NCBI GenBank assembly: GCA_035763745.1
Contig: DASUAO010000055.1
Span: forward strand, 6,046-70,045
Direction: 5' to 3'
Length of the DNA stretch: 64,000 nucleotides
Source: DASUAO01 sp035763745
GTDB lineage: Bacteria > Actinomycetota > Acidimicrobiia > IMCC26256 > PALSA-555
In this document: piece by piece, positions 7,721-15,819 of the stretch
Layout: each line of letters starts with the position of its first letter
How positions within the stretch are numbered: the first letter of the stretch is position 1
Translations under genes and position numbers: made by a program
Notes under the pieces: generated by a model
Seen by the model: only the letters and a program-made list of their open reading frames with translations
Told to the model about the DNA's origin: nothing
Databases searched by the model: none

Positions 7721-8350
7721 ATGCGGGTGTTGGTGGTGGGCACGATGCCCGGGGTGATGGCCGAGACCGCGGAAGCACTGGGTGCGGCCGGGCATGCCGT
7801 CGTGCGGTGCCACGACGGTGCCCACGCGTTCCCGTGTGCCGGGCTGGAGTCCGGTGGGAGCTGCCCGATCGAGGACGGGCCCGTCGACGTCGTGGTGGCG
7901 GCTCGCGACCACCCGTGGCCGCGACCGTCCCCGTTCGAGGAAGGGGCCGTGTGCGCGCTGCGCCGTCACATCCCGATGGTGGTGACGGGGCCGACCACCG
8001 CGCTGCACCCCTACGGGCCCTTCGGGGCCGTCGAGGTGCCTCCCGACGGTGACCTCGTGGCCACCTGCGAGGAGGTCGTCGCCGCGCCGCTCGAGGAGCA
8101 CAGCCAGATCGCTCTCGACAACGCCCGGACCGCCCTCGAGCTCGCAGGTGTGGGCACCACGGACCTGCGCGCGACGGTGCGTCATCGCCTGGCCGAGCAC
8201 GGTGGTGGGTTGGTGGTCGAGCTGCGCCTGCCCGCGGCGCTTCCCGAGTCGCCGCGCGGCCTGCGTTCGAACCTGGTCGCGAAGGTGGTCGGCGCGTTGC
8301 GCCTCCACGACCCGTACGCGGCGACGATCGACGCGTCCATCGTCACCTGA
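7721..8350 (+). CDS. Two-part conserved hypothetical, divergent to dosR-like gene
   Basis: 209 residues, soluble. Residues 1-32 (MRVLVVGTMPGVMAETAEALGAAGHAVVRCHD) have the beta-alpha-beta pattern of a receiver or Rossmann-like domain, but no phospho-acceptor Asp motif is visible. The middle contains Cys residues (FPCAGLESGGSCPIEDGP). The C-terminal 85 residues form a separate strand/helix unit (ATVRHRLAEHGGGLVVELRLP, later VVGALRLHDPYAATIDASI). Start ATG 7721 has a GGGGAG ribosome binding site. I do not recognise the family; its position opposite dosR suggests membership of that regulon. Confidence 0.7.
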   Translation: MRVLVVGTMPGVMAETAEALGAAGHAVVRCHDGAHAFPCAGLESGGSCPIEDGPVDVVVAARDHPWPRPSPFEEGAVCALRRHIPMVVTGPTTALHPYGPFGAVEVPPDGDLVATCEEVVAAPLEEHSQIALDNARTALELAGVGTTDLRATVRHRLAEHGGGLVVELRLPAALPESPRGLRSNLVAKVVGALRLHDPYAATIDASIVT

Positions 8351-8392
8351 CCCGAGTACCATCGACCCGATTCCGGGCCCCACCCTCGGGTC
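8349..8392. terminator. Nested hairpin between 7721 gene and acyl-CoA dehydrogenase gene
   Basis: GACCCGAG (8349-8356) pairs perfectly with CTCGGGTC (8385-8392), and an inner CCCG/CGGG stem lies in the loop. The outer arm includes the last two bases of the upstream stop codon. No U-tract; a TACCAT hexamer inside the loop could also serve the downstream gene, so terminator or leader structure are both possible. Confidence 0.35.
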
Positions 8393-8414
8393 CCGCGACC
8401 AGGAGGCGCGCACC

Positions 8415-9695
8415 ATGGCGGTCGATGTCGCAGATCTCAGCGCGGAGCAGCTCGTCGAGCGCACGCACTCGTGGCTGGCCGAGGTGCTCCCTGTCGGCTG
8501 GATGCAGGCGATCGACGCCGGCGACCTCGACGCGTGGGGGAAGCTGCGCGCCGACCTCGACTACGACGCCTGGTGCAAGCAGCTCGGTGAGGCGGGGTAC
8601 GCCACCCCGACGTGGCCCGCGGAGTACGGCGCCGGTCTGTCGCTGAAGCCCGGTCAGGCGAAGCACGTCAACGAGACGCTGAACCGGTACCGTGTGCCGC
8701 GCCCGTTCAACATCATCGGCATCGGGATGGGGGGTCCGACGCTCATCGCGTGGGGCACCGAGGAGCAGAAGCAGCGCCATCTCCGTCCGCTCGCCACGAA
8801 CGAGGAGATCTGGTGCCAGCTGTTCTCGGAGCCGGGCGCCGGATCCGACGTCGCCGGACTCGCCACCCGTGCCGTCCGCGACGGCGACGAGTGGGTCATC
8901 ACCGGACAGAAGGTCTGGACCACGCTCGCGCACCTGTCGCGCTGGGGGATGCTGCTTGCGCGGACCAACCCCGATGTCCCGAAGCACAAGGGCCTCACCT
9001 ACTTCGTCCTCGACATGCAGGCACCCGGCGTGGAGGTCCGCCCGCTCGTGCAGATCACGGGCGACGCCGAGTTCAACGAGGTCTTCATGGAGGACGTCCG
9101 CATCCCCGACACGATGCGGGTCGGCCCCGAAGGCGAAGGCTGGCGCGTCGCGATCACTACCCTGATGAACGAGCGCATCGCGCTCTCCGGCGCCGGCTCC
9201 CTGTCCGGCGACGCGTCGGGCGGCAGCCCGAGCGAGCGACTGATCGCGCGGCACGCACCGACGACCGATCCGCTCGATCGCCAACGCCTGGCCCGGCTCT
9301 ACATCGAGGACCGGTTGATCAAGATCACCAACCAGCGCGCCGCCGCGAAGCGCAAGACGAGCGGCGAGGCCGGGCCGGAGGGCTCGATCACCAAGCTGAT
9401 GCAGGCGGAATTCAATCAGCGCCTCCAGGACGCAGCGCTCGACCTCGAGGGCCCGGTGGGGGTCGCGTGGGAAGGGAAGCCGCTCGTCGGCGACCGTGCC
9501 ATGGGGTTCCTGAGCAGCATCGGCGAGAACGCGCGCGACACGGCGCGGTCCTTCTTGCGGGCCCAGGCGAACACGATCGAGGGTGGGACGTCGAACGTGA
9601 TGCGCAACATCCTCGGCGAGCGCGTGCTGGGCCTCCCGAAGGAGCCGGACAGCTCCCGCGAGACGCCCTGGAAGGATGTCCCGAGGTCGGGCTGA
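8415..9695 (+). CDS. Acyl-CoA dehydrogenase family protein
   Basis: 426 residues, FAD-dependent alpha,beta-dehydrogenation of an acyl-CoA. The flavin-contact motifs of the family are clear: QLFSEPGAGSDVAGL, WVITGQKVWTT and the C-terminal RAQANTIEGGTSNVMRNILGERVLGLP. An insertion rich in S/G/P after the central beta domain (GAGSLSGDASGGSPSERLI) is unusual. The likely electron acceptor is ETF, encoded at 28.9-30.7 kb. Start ATG 8415 has AGGAGG eight nt upstream. Substrate chain length or type (fatty acid, steroid side chain) cannot be told. Confidence 0.9.
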   Translation: MAVDVADLSAEQLVERTHSWLAEVLPVGWMQAIDAGDLDAWGKLRADLDYDAWCKQLGEAGYATPTWPAEYGAGLSLKPGQAKHVNETLNRYRVPRPFNIIGIGMGGPTLIAWGTEEQKQRHLRPLATNEEIWCQLFSEPGAGSDVAGLATRAVRDGDEWVITGQKVWTTLAHLSRWGMLLARTNPDVPKHKGLTYFVLDMQAPGVEVRPLVQITGDAEFNEVFMEDVRIPDTMRVGPEGEGWRVAITTLMNERIALSGAGSLSGDASGGSPSERLIARHAPTTDPLDRQRLARLYIEDRLIKITNQRAAAKRKTSGEAGPEGSITKLMQAEFNQRLQDAALDLEGPVGVAWEGKPLVGDRAMGFLSSIGENARDTARSFLRAQANTIEGGTSNVMRNILGERVLGLPKEPDSSRETPWKDVPRSG

Positions 9696-9729
9696 CCGGG
9701 CGCAGTTCGTCGGACCGCGCGCCGTCACG

Positions 9730-10842
9730 ATGCCAGCAGATGCGATGAGCCGGCTGAGCCGGTCGCTCCGTCGCTTCCTCTGGCGCCGGGGGGCCACCGA
9801 GGCCGAGGTCGAACGGGCCGTCGACGCGGAGAACCTCGCCCTCCTCGTGCTCGACCGCGAGATCATGCCGGGAGAGCGCCGCTACACCATGCTCGACCTG
9901 GCCCGTCGCGGTGGTACCGACGTCGAGACCGCGCGTGCGGTGTGGCGGGCGATCGGATTCCCCGACCTGCCTGACGACCGACCCGCGTTCCGCGACACCG
10001 ACGTGGCCGCGCTCCGGGCATTCCTGAAGACGTTCGCGAACCCGTGGATCGAGGACTGGTCGCTCGACCGCGCCCTCCCGCAGGCGCGGGTGCTCGGTGC
10101 GTCCCTCGCCCGGTCGGCCGATGCGGTCACCGACGAGATCGCGGCCTCGTTCGAGACGGCGTTCGCGCGTGGCGTCTCCGACGCGCAGCTGGCCGAGGGG
10201 CTCGCCGAGGTCGTGGAGTTCGACGACGTGGCGCGCCTGGTGGCCCACGTCTTCCGGCTCCAGATGCGCGCGTCGTTGTGGCGCCGTCTGGCCGGTGCGA
10301 GCCCGGACCTCCCGGGGACGGTGACGGGCTCGGTCGGCTTCGTCGATCTGGTCGGCTACACCGCGCTGGTCAACGAGCTCGACCCCGAGGAGGTGGCGAA
10401 GCTCGTGAGCCGGTTCGGGGAGCTGACGCACGACCGCGTCGTCGCCGGCGGTGGTCGGGTGGTGAAGACCATCGGCGACGAGGTGATGTTCATCGCCGAC
10501 TCGGTCGAGGCCGCGGCGCACATCGCGGTGGATCTGACGGTGCAGTCGCTCGGTGACGACGTCCTCCCGGCGACGCGTGCCGGCGTCGCGACCGGGGCGA
10601 TGGTGTCGCGCGACGGGGACTACTACGGGCCGGTCGTGAACCTCGCGGCCCGCCTCACCGAGATGGCGCGCCCCGGCACGGTGCTGGCATCGGCCGAGAT
10701 CGGCGAAGCGCTCGCCGACGACGAGCGCTTCACGATGCGACGCATCGCTGGCCGCAAGGTGCGCGACATCGGGCGGATCGACGTCTTCCGTCTGGATCCG
10801 GCGCGTCCGCCGCGCGGCCGTTCGGTAACGTCGAGACCATGA
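9730..10842 (+). CDS. Class III adenylate cyclase with N-terminal regulatory domain
   Basis: About 370 residues. The C-terminal cyclase domain (about 195-360) has both metal-binding Asp residues (GFVDLVGYT and TIGDEVMF), the adenine-specifying Lys (VKTIGDE) and Asp (GDYYGPVVN), and the transition-state Asn/Arg in VNLAARL, so it should be an active ATP cyclase. The helical N-terminal 180 residues recall the autoinhibitory, pH-responsive module of mycobacterial Rv1264. No membrane segment. Start is uncertain: ATG 9730 or ATG 9745. Its TGA overlaps the ATG of mca (ATGA), linking cAMP signalling to thiol detoxification in one transcript. Confidence 0.85.
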   Translation: MPADAMSRLSRSLRRFLWRRGATEAEVERAVDAENLALLVLDREIMPGERRYTMLDLARRGGTDVETARAVWRAIGFPDLPDDRPAFRDTDVAALRAFLKTFANPWIEDWSLDRALPQARVLGASLARSADAVTDEIAASFETAFARGVSDAQLAEGLAEVVEFDDVARLVAHVFRLQMRASLWRRLAGASPDLPGTVTGSVGFVDLVGYTALVNELDPEEVAKLVSRFGELTHDRVVAGGGRVVKTIGDEVMFIADSVEAAAHIAVDLTVQSLGDDVLPATRAGVATGAMVSRDGDYYGPVVNLAARLTEMARPGTVLASAEIGEALADDERFTMRRIAGRKVRDIGRIDVFRLDPARPPRGRSVTSRP

Positions 10843-11759
10843 AGTCCGGACTGCCGCTCGACCTCGCAGGGAACCGTCTGTGTGTCCTCACGGTGCACGC
10901 TCATCCGGACGACGAGGCGTCGAAGGGCAGCGCGACGATCGCGCGCTACCACCAGGAAAGGATCCGCACCGTGCTCGTGTGCTGCACGGGCGGGGAGGCG
11001 GGAGACATCCTCAACCCGGCCGTGGACACTCCGGAGGTACGCGAAAACCTCCGCGAGGTCCGGATGGCCGAGCTCGAGGCCGCAGCCGAAGTGATCGGAT
11101 ACGACGAGGTGCACATGCTCGGGTACCACGACTCCGGCATGCCCGACACCGAGCCGAACGCCCGCGCCGACAACTTCGCGAACGCGCCGCTCGACGAGGC
11201 CGTCGGTCGTCTCGTGGCGCTGATCCGGCGCGAACGGCCCCAGGTGATCGTGAGCTATGCCGAAGACCACTCGTTCTACCCGCACCCCGACCACATCCGG
11301 GTCCACGAGATCTCGGTCCCGGCGTTCGATGCCGCCGGCGATCCCGACCGTTATCCGGAGTCGGGTGAGCCGTGGCAGCCGGCGAAGATGTACTACACGG
11401 GCTTCTCCCGACGTCGCGTGCAAGCGCTCCACGAAGAGTTCGTGCGCCGTGGCGACGAGAGCCCCTACGCCCGCTGGTTCGAGGCGGGGTTCCCCGACAA
11501 GGACGAGCGGTTCACGACGTTCGTCGACGTGGGGGAGTGGCTGCACGCGCGGCGCGCCGGGTTGCTCGCCCATCGGACGCAGGTCGATCCCGAGGGGCAC
11601 TGGATGCGGCTGCCCGACGACGCGGTCCGGCGCGTGTTCCCCTGGGACGAGTACGTGCTGGCTCGCTCGACCATCGACCCTCTCCCGGAGGGCGAGATCG
11701 AGGACGACCTCTTCGCTCGAGTACGAGCCGACGCGTCGGTCGGTACACTCCCGCGCTGA
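10839..11759 (+). CDS. mca: Mycothiol S-conjugate amidase
   Basis: 306 residues, PIG-L/LmbE fold. Zinc site: VHAHPDDEASKG near residues 19-30 and the second His motif YPHPDHIRVHE. The signature order (TGGEAGDILNPA, then a long C-terminal extension ending in RTQVDPEGHW) matches actinobacterial Mca rather than the shorter deacetylase MshB. Mca hydrolyses mycothiol-toxin conjugates to a mercapturic acid for export. This is the best marker here for an actinobacterial host. Start ATG overlaps the cyclase stop (ATGA). Confidence 0.88.
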   Translation: MKSGLPLDLAGNRLCVLTVHAHPDDEASKGSATIARYHQERIRTVLVCCTGGEAGDILNPAVDTPEVRENLREVRMAELEAAAEVIGYDEVHMLGYHDSGMPDTEPNARADNFANAPLDEAVGRLVALIRRERPQVIVSYAEDHSFYPHPDHIRVHEISVPAFDAAGDPDRYPESGEPWQPAKMYYTGFSRRRVQALHEEFVRRGDESPYARWFEAGFPDKDERFTTFVDVGEWLHARRAGLLAHRTQVDPEGHWMRLPDDAVRRVFPWDEYVLARSTIDPLPEGEIEDDLFARVRADASVGTLPR

Positions 11760-11825
11760 TCGGGACAGACGCGCGATCGGCCGCGTCCCAGCCCACGCGG
11801 GCCCGCCGACGAGAGGGAGTTCTCG

Positions 11826-12212
11826 ATGCCGAAGTACCTCACCCAGGAATGGCTCGACGAGGGCCGTGAGCTCGCGAAAGACCAACCGGAACGACCGGGA
11901 GCGTCGGCGAAGATGCAGTACGCCCTCTCGGGTGGTCCCGACGGCGAGCTGAAGTACTACTGGGTCCTCGAGGACGGACGACTGCTCGAGAGCCAGCTGG
12001 GGGAGATCGCGGACCCCGACTTCACGATGTCGATGAGCTACGACGACTCGGTGCTCATCCAGAAGGGCGAGCTCGACGTCAACGCGGCGTTCATGCAAGG
12101 TCGGGTGAAGGTCGCGGGGAACATGGGCAAGCTCATGCAGCTGATGCCGCTCACGAACTCGCCCGAGTACAGGGCGCTCCAGGACAAGGTCAGGGAGATC
12201 ACCGAGTTCTGA
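11826..12212 (+). CDS. SCP2 sterol-transfer-family protein
   Basis: 128 residues, single SCP2-like domain: MQYALSGGPDGELKYYWVLEDGRL, then DPDFTMSMSYDDSVLIQKGELD and AFMQGRVKVAGNMGKLMQLM. Small SCP2 proteins bind lipids or acyl-CoA; stand-alone copies are common near acyl-CoA metabolism genes in actinobacteria. Ribosome binding site GAGAGGGAG upstream of ATG 11826. The stop codon is immediately followed by a 14-bp tandem repeat. Confidence 0.85.
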   Translation: MPKYLTQEWLDEGRELAKDQPERPGASAKMQYALSGGPDGELKYYWVLEDGRLLESQLGEIADPDFTMSMSYDDSVLIQKGELDVNAAFMQGRVKVAGNMGKLMQLMPLTNSPEYRALQDKVREITEF

Positions 12213-12267
12213 GTCGCCGGATCAGGGCCGCCGGATCAGGGCCGCCGGATCAGGGTCGCCGGATCAG
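12213..12267. repeat. 14-bp tandem repeat, four copies, spanning a stop codon
   Basis: Unit GYCGCCGGATCAGG at 12213, 12227, 12241 and 12255 (the last copy one base short of a perfect match). It fills the gap between two convergent genes. Read on the minus strand, the GNAT gene's TGA (12264-12266) lies in the first unit and each further unit supplies another TGATCC. Because the period is not a multiple of 3, the copies place TGA in all three minus-strand frames. Confidence 0.9.
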
Positions 12268-13076
12268 ATGCGGAGGCGGTGCATGCGGAAGGCGCGGCTC
12301 GCGACCGCGCCGGCCTTCGCGTAGAACGGGATCGGCGCCACCCACGCGATCTCGGCGTGCGTGTCGCCCCAGGTCGTCGCGATGTCCTCGGCGAGCGCGC
12401 CGAGGATCGCGTGGCCGACCCCGTGCCGGCGTCGGTTCGGGTCGGTCGCCATCGGCCCGATCCACGCCCGCCGATTGACCGAGTGCGCACCGAACCCGAC
12501 CGTCACCCCCGATGCATCGCGTGCGGCGAACGTGGTGCCGCGGCGGGCTCCTCGCTCGATCTCGTCCTCCCAGTGTGGGAACTCGCGGCCGGCCAGCTCG
12601 ACCGCGCCGTCGCCGGTCTCGCGCTCGACGGTGACGCCCGGCGGTGGTCCGGCTCGGAACGACGTGGGGAGCGACATGTTGAGGCCGTGGTCGTACGCCT
12701 CGAACCCGAGCTGCTGGAAGAACGCGAGTGCGGCCGTGCTCGAGAGGTCCACGCCGGGCCACACGTAGCGGGGTGCGCAGTTCCCGGTGTGGACCTCGCC
12801 GACATCTGCCGCTCGGGCGCGGGCCACGACCTCCTCCACGAGCGCTCGCCCGATGCCCTCTCGCCGGCGGGCCGGCGCGACGGCGAGCAGCAGGATCCAG
12901 GCCGTGCGGAACGTCCCGAGCTGCCGGTGCATCCAGACGATCGCACCGTCGGGTCCACCGAGGGCCTCTGCGCCGGGGCCGAAGCACGACTCGCGGAGAT
13001 CGTCGACGCCGAGCGCGTCGTGGGGGAGCGCGATCTCGCAGAGTGTGTGGAGCTGTGAGGGAGTGACCTCGCTCAC
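12264..13076 (-). CDS. GNAT-family protein with two acetyltransferase-like domains
   Basis: 270 residues. The first GNAT unit has the acetyl-CoA loop VAPARRREGIGRALVEEV (about residues 65-82). The second, C-terminal unit has MATDPNRRRHGVGHAILGAL. Tandem GNATs of this size often have one active and one degenerate domain; the substrate is unknown. Start is GTG at 13076, overlapping the TGA of the upstream deacetylase (GTGA), so the two are coupled. The gene ends in the 14-bp repeat. Confidence 0.82.
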   Translation of the reverse strand: MSEVTPSQLHTLCEIALPHDALGVDDLRESCFGPGAEALGGPDGAIVWMHRQLGTFRTAWILLLAVAPARRREGIGRALVEEVVARARAADVGEVHTGNCAPRYVWPGVDLSSTAALAFFQQLGFEAYDHGLNMSLPTSFRAGPPPGVTVERETGDGAVELAGREFPHWEDEIERGARRGTTFAARDASGVTVGFGAHSVNRRAWIGPMATDPNRRRHGVGHAILGALAEDIATTWGDTHAEIAWVAPIPFYAKAGAVASRAFRMHRLRI

Positions 13077-13909
13077 CGGGCGGATCGCTGGACGTCGCGC
13101 AGCTCCCGGAAGCCGATGACCTGGGCGCCGGCTCGGTCGAGGAGGTCGCGCAGCGACGGGTCGTGGCAGAGGAACGCGTGGTCCTCCACGCGGCCGGCCC
13201 AGTCGGGGTGGGACGCGCGGAGCTCGTCGGTGTCGATCGCAGGGTGGAAGTAGATCTCGGTCACGCCCGGTCGGAGGTCGAAGAGCGCGCGCTCTGCGTG
13301 ACGCCGTCCCCCCACCCCCGAATAGAGGACGAAGTGGTCGGGGAAGACGATGCCCTCGGCGCGTGCGAGCTCCCGGTAGGGGAAGCCGACCACGCGTTCC
13401 CCGCCTGCGGGCCCCATCCGCAGCGGGAGGTCGAACTCGACCGCCAGCTCGAGGTAGGCGTCGAAGAAGTCGGCCCGCAGCTGGAGCGTTCCCATGTGGC
13501 TGTCGAGGTGGGTCACGTCGAAGCCCCAGAGGATCGCCCGCTCGACCTGCGCGCGCAGCTCACGTCGGACCTCGTCGAGGTCGGCATGGTCCCAGGAGTC
13601 CTCGAGCGTGCGCGGGAAACCGCCGTCGCCGTCGAGCAGGCTCGGCGCCTGCGTGATCGGTGCCCACCGGTACGTCTCCCACTCCGAGTTGAGCGTGAGA
13701 TGCACACCGACGTCGTCGCCGCGGTAGCCCGCAGCGGCGTCGCGTGCCCACGGGCACGGCACCATCAACGACGCGCTCGACGCGGCGCCGTTGCGCAGCG
13801 AGTCGTAGGTGGCGACGTTGGCCGACCGGCTCGAGCCGAGATCGTCGCAGTTGATGATGACCAGCTTCGCGTCGGCCGCGTGGCCCAGGCGCTCGACGAG
13901 GGTGGTCAT
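13073..13909 (-). CDS. ChbG/YdjC-like carbohydrate deacetylase
   Basis: 278 residues. Metal-site motifs: VIINCDDLGSS (D22-D23) and THLDSHMGTLQ, followed by the C-terminal TEIYFHPAIDTDEL. The family removes N-acetyl groups from oligosaccharides such as diacetylchitobiose. No signal peptide, so cytosolic. It is coupled to the downstream double-GNAT gene (GTGA). The start ATG 13909 overlaps the TGA of a 10-codon upstream reading frame with its own GAGGAG site. Confidence 0.83.
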   Translation of the reverse strand: MTTLVERLGHAADAKLVIINCDDLGSSRSANVATYDSLRNGAASSASLMVPCPWARDAAAGYRGDDVGVHLTLNSEWETYRWAPITQAPSLLDGDGGFPRTLEDSWDHADLDEVRRELRAQVERAILWGFDVTHLDSHMGTLQLRADFFDAYLELAVEFDLPLRMGPAGGERVVGFPYRELARAEGIVFPDHFVLYSGVGGRRHAERALFDLRPGVTEIYFHPAIDTDELRASHPDWAGRVEDHAFLCHDPSLRDLLDRAGAQVIGFRELRDVQRSAR

Positions 13910-13938
13910 CCGTACCGCTCGATGTCGACGCTGGTCAC
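13906..13938 (-). CDS. Possible 10-residue leader peptide upstream of chbG-like gene
   Basis: GTG at 13938 preceded by GAGGAG at the right distance encodes MTSVDIERYG. Its TGA overlaps the ATG of the deacetylase gene by two bases. The deacetylase start itself has no ribosome binding site, so re-initiation from this mini-frame is plausible. It could also be the remnant of a lost gene's start. Confidence 0.35.
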   Translation of the reverse strand: MTSVDIERYG

Positions 13939-14010
13939 CGTGGCTCCTCGGAGGTCGCAGGTCCGTGGGGGGTGGTGCTGCGCGACCTCGGCGCGGATGG
14001 TACCGCCCTC

Positions 14011-14016
14011 TACGCT
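14011..14016 (+). promoter_or_regulatory. -10 hexamer TACGCT, leaderless promoter for lipoprotein gene
   Basis: TACGCT followed by 6 nt and ATG 14023; no Shine-Dalgarno. This picks ATG 14023 over an in-frame upstream start at 13972. Confidence 0.6.
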
Positions 14017-14022
14017 GACCCG

Positions 14023-14796
14023 ATGCGCCGTCGCCGTGCACTCGTCGGGCTCGTGGTGCTGATCGTGACGGTCGCGACGGCGTGCAGCAGCGGGGGATCC
14101 GGTTCGTCGCGGGGCCCGACCACGACCACGGCGGCGACCGCTCCGGGCTCCGACAGTGGGTGTGAGTTCATCGTCGCCTCGACCGGTCGCCGGTTCCGCC
14201 AGGCACCGGCCGATCTGCAGTACCTCCAGACGGCGACGGCCGAGCCGACCGGGTGCTACGACAAGATCACCTTCACGTTCGACCACGGCGACGGTCCGAA
14301 CCTTCCTCCCGGCTACGTCGTCGAGTACCGGGAGCCGCCGTTCATCGAAGGGATCCGCTCGTCGAGCGAGGGTTTCCCCGACGCGAAGGCGATCCTCTAC
14401 GTGGAGTTCCGACCCGCGTCGACGTCGGATCGACGGTTCTCCGGTCGCGCGGTGCAGACGTACAAGGGGAACCTCAGGCTCCAGTTCCCGGCGGTCGGCC
14501 CCTTCAGCGAAGGCGGCATGGGGCACACCGTGATCGTCGAATGGCTCGACAAGGCGCCGCCCTCGCTCCCGGAGGCGCTCGCTCCGGTCGAGGAGACCAC
14601 GACGACGGCTCCGGCCGACGCGGCTGCACCGACGGAGCCGGTCCCGCCGGTCCCGCCGGTCCCGCCGGTCGAGTTCGTCCCCAACGACCCCGCCGTCACC
14701 CGTGTCGTCTGGCTCATCGGGCTGGACTCGAAGCGGCCCTTCACCGTGGACTCCGCGAACCAGCCCTCGCGCGTGAGCGTCCTGATCATGCGCTGA
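14023..14796 (+). CDS. Lipoprotein with AMIN-like domain
   Basis: 257 residues. N-terminal basic residues, a hydrophobic stretch and Cys21 (VTVATACSS) give a lipoprotein signal peptide with a slightly atypical lipobox. A Ser/Gly/Thr linker follows. The folded part (CYDKITFTFDHGDG, PGYVVEYREPPF, ILYVEFRPAS, then VTRVVWLIGLDSKRPFTV) has the strand pattern of actinobacterial AMIN-like domains, which are thought to bind cell-wall or surface polymers. Between strands is a low-complexity P/V/T linker encoded by three perfect copies of a 9-bp unit (14641-14667). Function beyond a surface role is unknown. Confidence 0.72.
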   Translation: MRRRRALVGLVVLIVTVATACSSGGSGSSRGPTTTTAATAPGSDSGCEFIVASTGRRFRQAPADLQYLQTATAEPTGCYDKITFTFDHGDGPNLPPGYVVEYREPPFIEGIRSSSEGFPDAKAILYVEFRPASTSDRRFSGRAVQTYKGNLRLQFPAVGPFSEGGMGHTVIVEWLDKAPPSLPEALAPVEETTTTAPADAAAPTEPVPPVPPVPPVEFVPNDPAVTRVVWLIGLDSKRPFTVDSANQPSRVSVLIMR

Positions 14797-14801
14797 GGAC
14801 C

Positions 14802-15755
14802 TCACGTGACGAGCACGATCTTCCCCAGCTTGGCGCCTGCGGAGAAGCGGTCGTAGGCGGCGGCCGCCTCTGCCATCGGCACGGTCGCCTCGATCGGGAC
14901 GCGGACGGCGCCGCGCGCGAGGAGTGGGAGCACCGAACGTTCGAAGCCGCGCGCGACGGCAGCCTTGTCCTCGAGCGACCGGGCGCGCAGGGTCGACCCG
15001 TGGATGCGTCCCCGGCGGCTCATCAACGCGAGGAGGTCGAGCTCGGCGCGTGCGCCACCGCCCACTCCGATGATCGAGATGCGACCCCCGGTGGCGAGGT
15101 GTTCCACGTCGCCGGCGAGGTTCGGGCCCCCTATGAGCTCGAGCACGACATCGAAGGGTCCCCGTGCGCCGTGCTCATCGGGCGCACAGACCTCGACCAC
15201 GCCGCAGGGCTCGCCGATCGCGGCGACACGATCCCGGAGCTCGGGGGTGCGCACCGTGGCGACGACGTGCGCGCCGGCATGCGCGGCGAGCTGGACGCCC
15301 GCGATCCCGACACCTCCCGCGGCGCCGTGCACCAGCACGCGCTCTCCGAGCGTCAGCCCACATTGCGTGAAGAGCGCGTCGTGTGCCGTCGAGAAGACCT
15401 CCGGCGCGCCGCCCGCCTCGGCCCAGTCCAGTTCGGGTGGGACCGCGATCGCGTGTCGCTCCGACACGATCGCGAGCTCTGCCTGTCCGCCGCCGCCGGT
15501 GACCGCCATGACCCGGTCGCCGACGGCGAACCGGTCCACCCCGTCGCCCGTCGCCACCACCGAGCCGGCGAGCTCGAGTCCGGGGATCGCGGCCGGTGCT
15601 CCGGCTGGTGCGGGGTACAACCCGATGCGCTGGAGCATGTCGGCGCCGTTCAGCCCGGCCGCGCGCACCTCCACGAGCAGCTCTCCGGTTCCGGGAACCG
15701 GGTCCGGGTGCTCATGCCATTCGAGCGCGCCATCGATGATCGTCACTGCATGCAT
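14802..15755 (-). CDS. Zinc-less MDR oxidoreductase, NADPH:quinone reductase type
   Basis: 317 residues, medium-chain dehydrogenase fold. The N-terminal GroES-like domain (GELLVEVRAAGLNGADMLQR) lacks the catalytic Cys of zinc alcohol dehydrogenases, as in quinone oxidoreductases. The nucleotide loop is VLVHGAAGGVGIAGVQLA. C-terminal AYDRFSAGAKLGKIVL is typical. It probably reduces quinones or enones with NADPH. It converges on the lipoprotein gene with only 5 bp between stops. Confidence 0.86.
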   Translation of the reverse strand: MHAVTIIDGALEWHEHPDPVPGTGELLVEVRAAGLNGADMLQRIGLYPAPAGAPAAIPGLELAGSVVATGDGVDRFAVGDRVMAVTGGGGQAELAIVSERHAIAVPPELDWAEAGGAPEVFSTAHDALFTQCGLTLGERVLVHGAAGGVGIAGVQLAAHAGAHVVATVRTPELRDRVAAIGEPCGVVEVCAPDEHGARGPFDVVLELIGGPNLAGDVEHLATGGRISIIGVGGGARAELDLLALMSRRGRIHGSTLRARSLEDKAAVARGFERSVLPLLARGAVRVPIEATVPMAEAAAAYDRFSAGAKLGKIVLVT

Positions 15756-15807
15756 GGGCCCATTCGACCACGCGCGGCCCGGGGACCGGAGACCGGGGCG
15801 GGAGCGG

Positions 15808-15813
15808 TACCGT
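15808..15813 (+). promoter_or_regulatory. -10 hexamer TACCGT, leaderless promoter
   Basis: TACCGT, 6 nt, then GTG 15820. Same hexamer and spacing as before the genes at 54449 and 57059. It decides the start of the small hypothetical gene. Confidence 0.6.
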
Positions 15814-15819
15814 CGTCAG

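Noticed and set aside
5554..8052. An 832-codon plus-strand frame over the dosR/dosS genes
   Set aside because: Shadow of clear minus-strand genes; low-complexity D/R/G/E composition.
14641..14667. 9-bp tandem repeat in the lipoprotein gene as a regulatory repeat
   Set aside because: It is in frame and simply encodes a PVP-type linker, common in surface proteins.
14947..14956. CGAACGTTCG as an SOS box
   Set aside because: The half-sites have no 4-nt spacer and it lies inside a coding region.
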